Assembly: GCA_031386665.1 (NCBI GenBank)
Contig: JANNCN010000225.1
Coordinates: 19,299-83,298, forward strand
DNA from: JANYCG01 sp031386665
GTDB lineage: Bacteria; Pseudomonadota; Gammaproteobacteria; Burkholderiales; Burkholderiaceae_C
Direction: 5' to 3'
Length of the DNA: 64,000 nt
Positions 52,518 through 60,066 of this stretch are shown piece by piece. Every line of letters starts with the position of its first letter. Position 1 is the stretch's first letter. Under the pieces are notes generated by a model. The model searched no databases. It saw only the letters and a program-made list of their open reading frames with translations, and was not told where the DNA came from. A program made the position numbers and the translations under genes.

Positions 52518-53630
52518 ATGCGCCTTGCCACCTTCAATGTCGAAAACATGTTTGATCGCGCCAAGGCGCTCAATGGACAGGACTGGGAGGAGGGGCAACC
52601 TGCTTTGGAAGCGCACAAGGAACTGAACACCCTGTTCAATAACAGCAGCTACAGCGTAGCCGATCAACGTCGCATGCTCAAGCTGATGGGCGACCATGGT
52701 TTACTCAAGACTGACGAAGGACCGCTGCTCATCATTCGCAAAATTCGCGGAAATCTGATCAAACGACCCCGTGTGGGGGAGCCAGAAATTGTTGCTACAG
52801 GCCGCAAAAGCTGGATCGGCTGGGTTGAATTGAAAACTGAACCGGTCAATGAGGTCGCAACACTCAATACCGCACGGGTTTTACATGCCGTGGCAGCAGA
52901 CATCCAGGCCGTCGTTGAGGCGGAAGATCGAACCACGTTGCGCCTGTTCAACCAACAATTGTTGCCTGAAGTCGGTGGCAAACCCTTTGATCATGTGATG
53001 CTGGTCGATGGCAACGATGAGCGTGGCATTGACGTAGGGCTGATGACAGGCGCCAAGTACCCCATCGTGAGCATTCGAAGCCACGTTGATTCGACTGACA
53101 GCAAAGGACAGATATTCAGCCGTGACTGCGCGGAGTACCAAGTGGCCCTGCCCAGTGGTGAATTCCTGTGGGTGATGGTCAATCATTTCAAGAGCAAAGG
53201 CTATGGAAAACCGGCGGCCAACGATGCCAAGCGCAAACGACAGGCCAAAAGAGTTCGTGAGCTTTACTACCAGCACATTGCCGATGGCGATACGCTGGTC
53301 GCCGTAATTGGTGACCTGAACGAAATACCGGCCAACGGTCCCATGGATCCGTTGTTGCGGCAAGGGTCGACTCTAAAAGACATATCCCAACACCCAAAGT
53401 ACAAAAGTCAAGGTCGCCCAGGCACCCATGGCAATTGCACGGCGTCTGGCAAGCTGGACTACATCTTGCTGTCGCCTGCTCTGTTTGCGAAGGTCAAAGA
53501 CGCGGGTGTCGAGCGCCGGGGTATCTGGGGTGGCACAAAAGGCACCTTGTGGCCACACTTCCCGGAGATTACGACCGCAGACGAAGCGGCTTCGGACCAT
53601 GCGGCGCTTTGGGTGGATCTTGATGTGTGA
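52518..53630 (+). CDS. Endonuclease/exonuclease/phosphatase-family protein
   Basis: A 370-residue protein of the DNase I-like EEP fold. Motifs in order are ATFNVENMF (metal-binding Asn and Glu), VMVNHFKSKGYG (catalytic His), VAVIGDLNEIP (Asp/Asn pair) and AASDHAALWVDL (final Asp-His). All active-site residues are present, so it should be a metal-dependent nuclease or phosphatase. There is no signal peptide. The ATG at 52518 follows GGAG closely. The target is not predictable; in an island it could be a defence or competition nuclease, but that is speculation. Confidence 0.82.
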   Translation: MRLATFNVENMFDRAKALNGQDWEEGQPALEAHKELNTLFNNSSYSVADQRRMLKLMGDHGLLKTDEGPLLIIRKIRGNLIKRPRVGEPEIVATGRKSWIGWVELKTEPVNEVATLNTARVLHAVAADIQAVVEAEDRTTLRLFNQQLLPEVGGKPFDHVMLVDGNDERGIDVGLMTGAKYPIVSIRSHVDSTDSKGQIFSRDCAEYQVALPSGEFLWVMVNHFKSKGYGKPAANDAKRKRQAKRVRELYYQHIADGDTLVAVIGDLNEIPANGPMDPLLRQGSTLKDISQHPKYKSQGRPGTHGNCTASGKLDYILLSPALFAKVKDAGVERRGIWGGTKGTLWPHFPEITTADEAASDHAALWVDLDV

Positions 53631-53815
53631 GCGGGCATGTTGACTTTGGTCGCTTGCTTTGACAGGGGTCGTTGCGAGCCTGCTTCTGGTAGGTCACCAG
53701 CACTGTATCCGCACAGCCAAAGTTGCGCAGGTGAGTTTTGACAGTATTCTGAATTAGCCTTCAAAGCAAACGCAACCCGTGTTTGCGTAAGGAAAACTTG
53801 AAACTGGAGACTGTC

Positions 53816-53989
53816 ATGCTCAATAAATTTTGGTTCAGCTACCACGCCGCCGTTGCTCCTCTGTGTGAGCGAGGATTAACAGTAATGGTCTACCTGACTC
53901 GGTGCGTTGAGCTGGCCACCATCCATCACTATCGCAAGTCCCAACCGAAGCAACTGACCGCAACATCGGAGACACGATACGGAATTTGA
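53816..53989 (+). CDS. Possible small hypothetical protein
   Basis: A 57-residue frame starting MLNKFWFSYHAAVAPLCERG, with GGAG seven bases before the ATG. It lies in the 436-base gap between the EEP gene and the convergent RES toxin gene. It has no recognisable domain and could be accidental. The rest of the gap shows no clear feature. Confidence 0.28.
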   Translation: MLNKFWFSYHAAVAPLCERGLTVMVYLTRCVELATIHHYRKSQPKQLTATSETRYGI

Positions 53990-54066
53990 TCCGTCGCAGT
54001 AATCGGAAAAAATGCGAAAGGAAGCTCACATCACAGTTTTGTACTCAATTGAATTCGAATTGCGTT

Positions 54067-54780
54067 TCAAAGTGCAGACGTGGCGATTTCCATCCATACC
54101 ACTCCGGGCTGCTTTTCAATGACGATGCGGTGGCCTTCGAGCCGATAGGTCATTTGACAATGCTGTCGTGGGTTGGACAAAACGTCGGGGTTCAAGACGA
54201 CATAGTTTTGCCCTGCCGCATGGCGCACCGATCTTGTCACCAGTCCTGGATGCCCTTCGCGGTGAAGTCTTGCGCCTACCAACTGGGCTGTGGCGTAGTC
54301 GGTTTTGTGAAGCAAGCCTGAATCTGTGATGGTCACTGGCCGCAGGTCTACGAGCGCCGCATCGCAGGCGACCTCATACAGCTTGCGTTCACCAATGACT
54401 TTTTCTTTTTCAAACCCTGCGTCAGTCAGGAATCCGCTGAACCAGTGGTAAGTGGTTTCATGCACGGAGGTTTCCACCTTGTCACACCCATACCAAACCC
54501 CAAATGAGCCGTCAGAGAAGCGGCTGGCTTGCCAGTGCGTGAAGGGCCACCCAATCGCGTTGAACCATTCGGCATCCTCAAACGGCCTGTGAATTACCGG
54601 CGTTCGAGATTGATAGGGCGGTGGTTTAACTTCGTCTTCAACTTGTTGCGCAAGTGCCCATTCCTCTGGACTGATGGATAAGTCATCAAACAGGTCTTGA
54701 GATACGGCTATGGAAACAATGTTGCGAAAGACGTTGCGGTGAACATCTGTTAGCGTGAGGCGGGAGAACAACTGATCCAT
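54067..54780 (-). CDS. RES-domain toxin
   Basis: A 237-residue toxin of the RES family, which degrades or transfers ADP-ribose from NAD+. The RES core shows ASRFSDGSFGVWYGCDKVET and SVHETTYHWF with the conserved Arg, Tyr and Glu, and later TAQLVGARLHREGHPGLVTRS. The ATG at 54780 lies 13 bases after the antitoxin stop. A GTG at 54825 would overlap the antitoxin gene and is possible. The antitoxin gene precedes it, as is usual for RES/Xre pairs. Confidence 0.87.
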   Translation of the reverse strand: MDQLFSRLTLTDVHRNVFRNIVSIAVSQDLFDDLSISPEEWALAQQVEDEVKPPPYQSRTPVIHRPFEDAEWFNAIGWPFTHWQASRFSDGSFGVWYGCDKVETSVHETTYHWFSGFLTDAGFEKEKVIGERKLYEVACDAALVDLRPVTITDSGLLHKTDYATAQLVGARLHREGHPGLVTRSVRHAAGQNYVVLNPDVLSNPRQHCQMTYRLEGHRIVIEKQPGVVWMEIATSAL

Positions 54781-54793
54781 CAAAAATACGCCG

Positions 54794-55189
54794 TTAAACC
54801 CCACGCGCCCGATCAAGATACGCACGAACCATCAACAAGCCTGCAAAACCCCATTCCTTCACGATGTCTACGGGGGTGAGGTTATCAAATGCCTTGTTGC
54901 GTGTGGACATCCAGCGGTAGGCCAAGTCACGGTTTTGCGGGAACAGCAAGCGCAGATTCTTGTGGATACCCAGCAGATGGCCGACACGCTCAAACTGATC
55001 GCGGCTGGTGCCGATAGCCTCGCCCTTGCGGTAGCGCGTTAGTGCAGCGCGGTTGCTGGTGGCAATACCCAAGAGCGCCGCTTGATCCTCCGTGGGCAAC
55101 TTCCAGTGATCCAGCAGGGTCATCACCATTTTGGCGAGTGCGCCCCGGTCTTGGGTTACTAGGGGCTGGTGCTCAAGTACGGCTGTCAT
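54794..55189 (-). CDS. Xre/MbcA/ParS-type antitoxin (DUF2384)
   Basis: A 131-residue antitoxin. It has a degenerate helix-turn-helix (TEDQAALLGIATSNRAALTR) and the MbcA/ParS toxin-binding domain near the end (NKAFDNLTPVDIVKEWGFAG). It is the first gene of the pair with the RES toxin and would act as a repressor. I chose the ATG at 55189; one seven codons upstream is also in frame. The promoter just before it is unusually clear. Confidence 0.87.
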   Translation of the reverse strand: MTAVLEHQPLVTQDRGALAKMVMTLLDHWKLPTEDQAALLGIATSNRAALTRYRKGEAIGTSRDQFERVGHLLGIHKNLRLLFPQNRDLAYRWMSTRNKAFDNLTPVDIVKEWGFAGLLMVRAYLDRARGV

Positions 55190-55227
55190 TTTTGCATTCC
55201 GTTGTGGCATTTGCTTTGATGAAATGA

Positions 55228-55256
55228 ATTATAGCGTTTCTATACTATTAATACAA
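55228..55256 (-). promoter_or_regulatory. Sigma-70 promoter of the RES/Xre pair
   Basis: On the minus strand TTGTAT (55251-55256) and TATAAT (55228-55233) are separated by 17 bases. That is close to consensus and 40 bases upstream of the antitoxin start. AT-rich repeats TATTAATA and TATTAAAA overlap and extend upstream, a possible operator. Confidence 0.7.
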
Positions 55257-55265
55257 TTTTCGTTT

Positions 55266-55819
55266 TAATAATACTTTGCAAGCGGTCGACGCAATCCGAC
55301 CGCAAACGGGGCAACCCGGGCATTTGTCCAGCATATCCGTACTATTTTTACGCGCAACTTTTTCACGGGGACCCCTTCAGGGCGAAATGTTTGAACTGAA
55401 ATTGCCCCCCAAATGTCCCAACATAGTCATTCAAACTGGTGATCAAGGGCGTTCACGCGTGAACGTTTTAGGGCTTGGATCAGTTTGGGCTTGACCTTGC
55501 GCTCTGCGCCACAAGCACATCAGCCCGCTAGGCTATGGCGGGAATCATTTTGAAATCAGTGGTTTTCTACTACGCATTCAAATTTGCCTCTCGCCAAACT
55601 CGTGCGACTCTTGGGAATGAAAAATTTTCAACCCTTTGGCGAGGTAATGTCGCTAACTCTAGGATCAAATCCCGTCTGGTCAAACCAACTTGCCGTTGCT
55701 GACGGCAGTGTGCCAGTCTCTGCGCGACCTCGAGAGTGGAGTCAAGTTTTGCATTTTAATGCAACAACGTCAAAGCCGGCCCCAATGTCGATTCGTTGCC
55801 AAACACTGGGCGATATTTT
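55266..55819. other. Non-coding stretch before the right recombinase module
   Basis: About 550 bases between the RES/Xre promoter and the DUF4224 gene show no convincing reading frame. The region holds the second GTTCACGCGTGAAC palindrome and, like the left leader region, shares the short word GACCTTGCG about 30-70 bases beyond it. It probably contains the promoter of the DUF4224-integrase pair. Confidence 0.45.
55450..55465. promoter_or_regulatory. GTTCACGCGTGAAC palindrome, right copy
   Basis: The 14-base core is at 55451-55464, extended to 16 bp of symmetry by flanking C and G. It is identical in its core to the palindrome at 36637-36650 on the other side of the island. It lies 355 bases before the DUF4224 gene. 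Confidence 0.6.
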
Positions 55820-56026
55820 GTGAGCTCCATTTTGACTGAGGCCGACCTTTTAGAACTTTCCGGCTTGAAGCAGGGGGCGGCACAAGCAAAATTTCTCCAG
55901 CGGGCATACGGTTTGAATGTGCCACAACGTCCTGACGGACGTGTGCGAGTGACTTGGGAAGCTATTAACCAAGCACTTACACGAACCAAAGTCGCACCTG
56001 CGCAGGGTCCACGGTGGACGAAATGA
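55820..56026 (+). CDS. DUF4224-type protein preceding the integrase
   Basis: A 68-residue protein starting with GTG (VSSILTEADLLELSGLKQGA). The pattern of a short helical domain ending in VPQRPDGRVRVTWEAIN is that of DUF4224 proteins, which are regularly found directly before phage-type integrases and may act as excisionase-like or recombination-regulating factors. It overlaps the integrase start by 13 bases. An ATG eight codons earlier is in frame. Confidence 0.7.
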   Translation: MSSILTEADLLELSGLKQGAAQAKFLQRAYGLNVPQRPDGRVRVTWEAINQALTRTKVAPAQGPRWTK

Positions 56027-57048
56027 GACCGCGTGACAGATTCTCGGCTTCTGGCTTGCTACCCCGTATGGAGTCGCGTCCACGTAAGGACGGCTTGACT
56101 ACCTATCGGTACCACACGATTGCAGGAAAAGCCATCAATTTGGGTACTGACAAGTTGCTGGCAATCCGTGCGGTGCTAGACCTGCTCGGTCGCACACCAG
56201 ACCTTGGTACGGTCAACAGCCTTTGGCGACTTTATCAAGAGTCACCCGATTGGAAACGACTCAAGGATGACACCCAACGAGATTACATTCAGTGTTCCAA
56301 ACCCCTCCTTTTGGTGTTTGGTGAAGTTCTTGCGGCGTCCATCAGGCCGGCTGACATTTCTCGCTACTTGCGCGTTGAACGGGCCAATGCGCCCGTGCGA
56401 GCCAATCGGGAAAACTCGCTCCTCTCCAATTTGCTGAGCGTCGCGATCAACCGGGGGGACATCGATACAAACCCTTGCAAACAAGTGCGACGAAATCAAG
56501 AAACGCCACGCCGAGTTGAACCTGGAACTGCACAAATTAATGCATTGGTGAAGTTTGCGTTTGGCAAAGCTGGGCAATGGTCAGTCATTGTCATGGCCGC
56601 TGAGTTTGCATCATTGGCTGGGCCGCGCCAGATCGAATTTTTGGGCATCGAATGGTCGGCAATTGGAGCGACTGAAATCCGCATGAAACGAGCCAAACAG
56701 CGTAAAGGTGCCACAGAAATCATAGACATCGTAGAGGTGTCGCCTGCGATGGCTGAATTGCTAGCGCGCCTGAACGAAGTTCGTAAGAATGATTGCCAGA
56801 TCGTGTTTCCAAATAGACATGGAAATGCTTACACCCGATCAGGTTTTAAAGGAATGTGGGGAAAACTGATGAAAGCCGCGACTGAGGCCAAGGCAATTAG
56901 CCAACACTTCACTTTTCACGATTTACGGGCGTTCTATGCTACCCAACACAAAGCGAAAACGGGAATTCAAGCCAATTTACACAAAAATCCTGCGACCACG
57001 GCAAGGATTTACGAGAGATCGACCGAGTCAAAAAGACAGTCTTTATAG
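56014..57048 (+). CDS. Phage-type tyrosine integrase adjacent to tRNA-His
   Basis: A 344-residue integrase. The first 60 residues resemble an arm-binding region, the core-binding domain covers about 65-165, and the catalytic domain follows. Catalytic residues visible are R in AGPRQIEFLGI, K in MKRAKQRKG, HxxR in HFTFHDLRAFYA, and the nucleophile Y in TARIYERST. The His-Lys variant at the second conserved His (LHKNPATTARIY) is usual in this group. It lies 108 bases from the tRNA-His 3' end, the normal place for the enzyme that uses that tRNA as target. Confidence 0.9.
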   Translation: MDEMRPRDRFSASGLLPRMESRPRKDGLTTYRYHTIAGKAINLGTDKLLAIRAVLDLLGRTPDLGTVNSLWRLYQESPDWKRLKDDTQRDYIQCSKPLLLVFGEVLAASIRPADISRYLRVERANAPVRANRENSLLSNLLSVAINRGDIDTNPCKQVRRNQETPRRVEPGTAQINALVKFAFGKAGQWSVIVMAAEFASLAGPRQIEFLGIEWSAIGATEIRMKRAKQRKGATEIIDIVEVSPAMAELLARLNEVRKNDCQIVFPNRHGNAYTRSGFKGMWGKLMKAATEAKAISQHFTFHDLRAFYATQHKAKTGIQANLHKNPATTARIYERSTESKRQSL

Positions 57049-57054
57049 ACGGTC

Positions 57055-57073
57055 AATTACCACGGTGGTAATT
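57055..57073. promoter_or_regulatory. TTACCAC palindrome next to the right attachment site
   Basis: AATTACCAC and GTGGTAATT flank a single G, six bases after the integrase stop codon and 82 bases from the attachment core. GTGGTAAC (34748-34755) and GTTACCAC (34803-34810) occur close to the left core too. These could be arm-type binding sites of a recombinase, or in this case a weak terminator. Confidence 0.4.
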
Positions 57074-57154
57074 TATGTGGGATATTTGACTGGAAACAAT
57101 CACAGTGCGCTATTCAGTTTGTAGCGTCAAACTCTGTGGTGGCATTGGAGAAAC

Positions 57155-57202
57155 TTGGGGTGGCTGATGGGGCTCGAACCCACGACAACAGGAATCACAA
57201 TC
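57155..57202. other. Right attachment site within tRNA-His
   Basis: 48 bases identical to 34658-34705. Here they are part of the complete tRNA gene, covering the CCA end, acceptor 3' strand, T-arm, variable loop and the anticodon stem up to the anticodon loop. Recombination between the two copies would free the island and leave an intact tRNA next to its own terminator. Confidence 0.9.
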
Positions 57203-57231
57203 CTGGACTCTACCAACTGAGCTACAGCCAC
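57156..57231 (-). tRNA. tRNA-His (anticodon GTG)
   Basis: A 76-base cloverleaf on the minus strand. The acceptor stem is GTGGCTG/CAGCCAC with the extra 5' G at 57232 expected for tRNA-His. The D-arm reads AGCTCAGTTGGTAGAG, the anticodon loop is TTGTGAT with anticodon GTG, and the T-arm is GTGGGTTCGAGCCCCAT. The end is C-CCA. Its 3' half is the integration target of the island to its left. Confidence 0.96.
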
Positions 57232-57262
57232 CGTCGACGGATTATAACGTCCTATCCTTCCT

Positions 57263-59197
57263 CTAACCTCCGGCAGCGCTTGAAACTTGCGCGGCCTTCG
57301 CCGGTTTGGCGACCATGATTTGCGCCTTGAAGCGCTCTTTCAAAAGATTGTAGTAGGCCATGCTTTCGGCACTGCTCCAGCCCTGCAGGTATTGGGTGAC
57401 CTCTTGTTTTGCCACGTTGTCTGCAGGAGCAGGGCGCGCCGAGGCGGCGTTGATTTTCACAATGGCATAGCCTTGCGCTCCTAAGTCGACCCCAATCCAG
57501 GCTGGCAGTGCGGAAACGTCTGCCCGCAGCGCGCCTTCAACAACTTGAGGGGCCATATTTTGCGGTTGGTCGCGCGATACTGTGACTGCAGCAGGCAAGG
57601 CAGCGGCGGTTGGGTTTGCTTTCCAGGCGGTTAATTTGTCAAGACCATCTTTTTTGGCGAGGGCCAGCGCTTGTTGCCCCGCCAATCTGTCGCGAACGAC
57701 GCTTCGAACGTCGTCCAAAGGCAATGTTCGCGCAGGCGTGTGCAGGGTGACGCGGGCCGCCACCAGTTGGTTGGAACCGGTCTCAACAGCCTCAGTATTT
57801 CGCTTCTTCTCGATGGAGTCAGCATTGAAAATTGCCGCAAGCAATTTAGGATTGGTCAGGACGCCTGTCGCACCCGGCAGCGGTGCACGCGACAAGCCAG
57901 ATGCGGACATGATCTCTAGTTTCAGGCGATCGGCGACGGGCTTCAAGCTGTCTGACTGTTCATACACACCGTTGGTGAAGGCTTCTGCATCTGCCGCGAA
58001 GGCGGTTTTGGCTTGCTGCGTTTTCAGATCAGCTTCCATGCCGGGACGCAGCTCTTCAAAACTCTTTTGTTTGGGCTCTTTGATGTCGGTCAGTTTGATG
58101 ATGTGGTAACCAAAGTCAGATTCAACCACCTCGCTGATATCGCCTTTTTTCATGGCGAAGGCTGCGTCTTCAAATGGTTTGACCATGGCACCTCGGCCAA
58201 AAAAGTCCAAGTCGCCACCGGACGGAGCAGAGCCCGTGTCTTGCGAATTTTTCTTGGCCAGGTCGGCAAAACTGTCGGGGGCTGCACGCACTTGGGCCAG
58301 CAATTCTGTGGCGCGGGCTTTGGCCTTGTCGCGGTCGCTTGCAGCGGCTGCTTTGGGTGAATTGATCAAGATGTGGCTGGCCCGGCGCTCCTGAGCACCA
58401 CTCAATCGGGCTTGATTTTGCTCGTAGTAGGTTTTCAGGTCAGCTTGGTTCAGCGTTATTTTCTTTTTGATGGCGTCCAGGTCGAGCACCACGTACTGGA
58501 TGTTGGCTGATTCAGCGGCCTTGAATTGAGCAGCATTCTCTTTGTAGTAAGCGTCGAGCTCAGCGTCTTTGGGCGCCACTTTGCTAGTGTATTTAGTGGC
58601 CGACAGCATCAGAACCTGAACTTCACGGCGTTCAAAATAAGCGCCCAGCGAAACGGCCGCTTGCTTGGGCGCTGCAAACGCGGTGGAATTGATACCGTTT
58701 TGCACCTGCGCCAGTGACAGGTCTTTGCGGATTCGCGCTTCGAAGCCTTCTGGCGTCAGCCCTTGGCCTGCGGCAAGTTGGCGGTAGCGGTCTTTGTCCA
58801 GTGAACCATCTGCCAGCCGGAGTGACGCGATGGTTGGGTCTTGCTGGAGTTCACGGGCCAGTTTGACGTCACCGGTTTGCAGTCGCGACTTCTCAACGGC
58901 TGCAGCGTAGACGCGGTCCCGCACGATGCGCTCGAGGGTTGCGTAACGGGCTTCGGGCGAGTCCAGCAGCTTAGGGTCGATTTCTGGCCTGGACGCCCGA
59001 ATTCGATCAACTTCGATTTTGTGCGTGGCGTCCCATTCGGCTTGCCCTATCTCGTTGCCGTTGACTTGAGCCACGGGGGCACCCTTGTCGCGCATTTTGT
59101 TGTACCCGTCAACGCCGAACAGCACGAACGATGGAATGATGAGCAAGAACATCACGAACATCATGACCTTCGTGTGCTTGCGGACAAAATCAAACAT
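57263..59197 (-). CDS. ppiD: Periplasmic folding chaperone PpiD (SurA_N/parvulin)
   Basis: A 644-residue inner-membrane-anchored periplasmic protein that assists folding of secreted and outer-membrane proteins near the Sec channel. It has a short cytoplasmic start, one membrane helix (VMMFVMFLLIIPSFVLFGV, about 11-29) and a SurA-like N-terminal domain with the VNGNEIGQAEWD pattern. A parvulin prolyl-isomerase domain at about 265-365 (ERRASHILINSPK, GDLDFFGRGAMVKPFEDAAF, GYHIIKLTDI) and a second SurA-like C-terminal region follow. The gene order with tRNA-Val and hupB upstream is the common betaproteobacterial one, where lon often precedes hupB. lon is not in this position here. Confidence 0.93.
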   Translation of the reverse strand: MFDFVRKHTKVMMFVMFLLIIPSFVLFGVDGYNKMRDKGAPVAQVNGNEIGQAEWDATHKIEVDRIRASRPEIDPKLLDSPEARYATLERIVRDRVYAAAVEKSRLQTGDVKLARELQQDPTIASLRLADGSLDKDRYRQLAAGQGLTPEGFEARIRKDLSLAQVQNGINSTAFAAPKQAAVSLGAYFERREVQVLMLSATKYTSKVAPKDAELDAYYKENAAQFKAAESANIQYVVLDLDAIKKKITLNQADLKTYYEQNQARLSGAQERRASHILINSPKAAAASDRDKAKARATELLAQVRAAPDSFADLAKKNSQDTGSAPSGGDLDFFGRGAMVKPFEDAAFAMKKGDISEVVESDFGYHIIKLTDIKEPKQKSFEELRPGMEADLKTQQAKTAFAADAEAFTNGVYEQSDSLKPVADRLKLEIMSASGLSRAPLPGATGVLTNPKLLAAIFNADSIEKKRNTEAVETGSNQLVAARVTLHTPARTLPLDDVRSVVRDRLAGQQALALAKKDGLDKLTAWKANPTAAALPAAVTVSRDQPQNMAPQVVEGALRADVSALPAWIGVDLGAQGYAIVKINAASARPAPADNVAKQEVTQYLQGWSSAESMAYYNLLKERFKAQIMVAKPAKAAQVSSAAGG

Positions 59198-59283
59198 TAC
59201 CTTACCTTTGCATTCGTATCGAAACTGGCCGACCCGTGTCGTGCCGCGAAACCCTGGGGTTCATCTGACAAAAAAACAGCCAC

Positions 59284-59308
59284 AAAAAAGGCGAACCGCA
59301 GGTTCGCC
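59284..59308 (-). terminator. Terminator after tRNA-Val
   Basis: GGCGAACC and GGTTCGCC (59290-59297 and 59301-59308) form a perfect 8-bp stem with a three-base loop. On the minus strand it is followed by six T. It ends the hupB-tRNA-Val transcript before ppiD. Confidence 0.88.
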
Positions 59309-59340
59309 TTCAGGTTGCCTTCAGTTGTCAGGTTGAGGGA

Positions 59341-59416
59341 TGGTGAGTGATGACGGGCTCGAACCGCCGACCTACGCCGTGTAAAGGCGCCGCTCTACCA
59401 ACTGAGCTAATCACCC
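59341..59416 (-). tRNA. tRNA-Val (anticodon TAC)
   Basis: A 76-base cloverleaf on the minus strand. The acceptor stem is GGGTGAT/ATCACTC with a G-U at the second pair. The D-arm reads AGCTCAGTTGGTAGAGC, the anticodon loop is TTTACAC with anticodon TAC, and the T-arm is CGGCGGTTCGAGCCCGT. CCA is encoded. It lies 39 bases after hupB on the same strand. Confidence 0.95.
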
Positions 59417-59455
59417 AAACCTAAACTATTTCAAAGAAGTGCGTTGCGCCCAATT

Positions 59456-59728
59456 TCAGTTGACGGCATCTTTCAATGCCTTGCCGGGGCGGAACTTTGG
59501 AACCTTGGCTGCCTTGATTTTAATCGCTTCGCCGGAACGCGGGTTTCTGCCCAAGCGGGCAGCGCGTTTGCCAACGGCAAAAGTACCGAAACCGACCAGT
59601 GACACTGACCCGCCCTTTTTAAGTGTGGTCTTGACGGCGCCAATGGTTGACTCCAGGGCACGGGTTGCAGCCGCCTTGGAAATATCGGCGTGTTTTGCAA
59701 TGTGCTCAATTAATTCGGTTTTATTCAC
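59456..59728 (-). CDS. hupB: DNA-binding protein HU-beta
   Basis: A 90-residue histone-like protein. The HU fold is intact, with MNKTELIEHIAKHADISKAA at the start, VGFGTFAVGKRAARLGRNPR and the beta-arm residues GRNPRSGEAIKIKAAK. It bends and compacts DNA as a dimer. The start is GTG with AAGGGG upstream. It is co-directional with tRNA-Val and ppiD. Confidence 0.95.
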   Translation of the reverse strand: MNKTELIEHIAKHADISKAAATRALESTIGAVKTTLKKGGSVSLVGFGTFAVGKRAARLGRNPRSGEAIKIKAAKVPKFRPGKALKDAVN

Positions 59729-60066
59729 AAAGAACCCCTTTTTTAGGAGGAAAAGTTAGTCGGGTTGTCTCATCATAGTTTTGCGGCTTGCGTGGTCGAC
59801 GGATCTTTTGGCTCGTAACAACGGTGCTGCGCGAGGGCGGATTTTAGACTGAATTGCAGGCATGAACGCCAGTCAACGAACACATTTTTACCAAGTGATC
59901 GTGAAAATATAAATCGCAAAAATCGGGCTTTTTGCAGTGTATTTCCACTTGACAAACTCAATTGAAGGCAAAACCACAAGCCAACTGCCGGGCCAGCGTG
60001 GTTGCCAAAACTTGAATTCGCCGACGTCAGCCAATTTTGTTGATGCTCAGCAAAATTTGTTGGCGC
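59729..60066. other. Intergenic region upstream of hupB
   Basis: The 338-base gap between the hupB start and the end of the tartrate-dehydrogenase gene shows no reading frame worth calling. It should contain the hupB promoter on the minus strand (AT-rich around 59890-59930) and the terminator of the upstream gene. I see no strong hairpin. Confidence 0.5.

Larger units (their letters stand above)
34658..57202. mobile_element. Genomic island integrated in the tRNA-His gene
   Basis: The 22.5-kb segment is bounded by identical 48-bp direct repeats (34658-34705 and 57155-57202) that correspond to the 3' half of tRNA-His. The right copy is part of the complete tRNA gene and the left copy is a fragment. 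A tyrosine recombinase gene lies just inside each repeat. The cargo comprises T1SS genes, a large RTX protein, two toxin-antitoxin pairs, regulators and lipoproteins. No conjugation, replication or phage structural genes are visible, so it would depend on other elements to move between cells. Confidence 0.88.
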
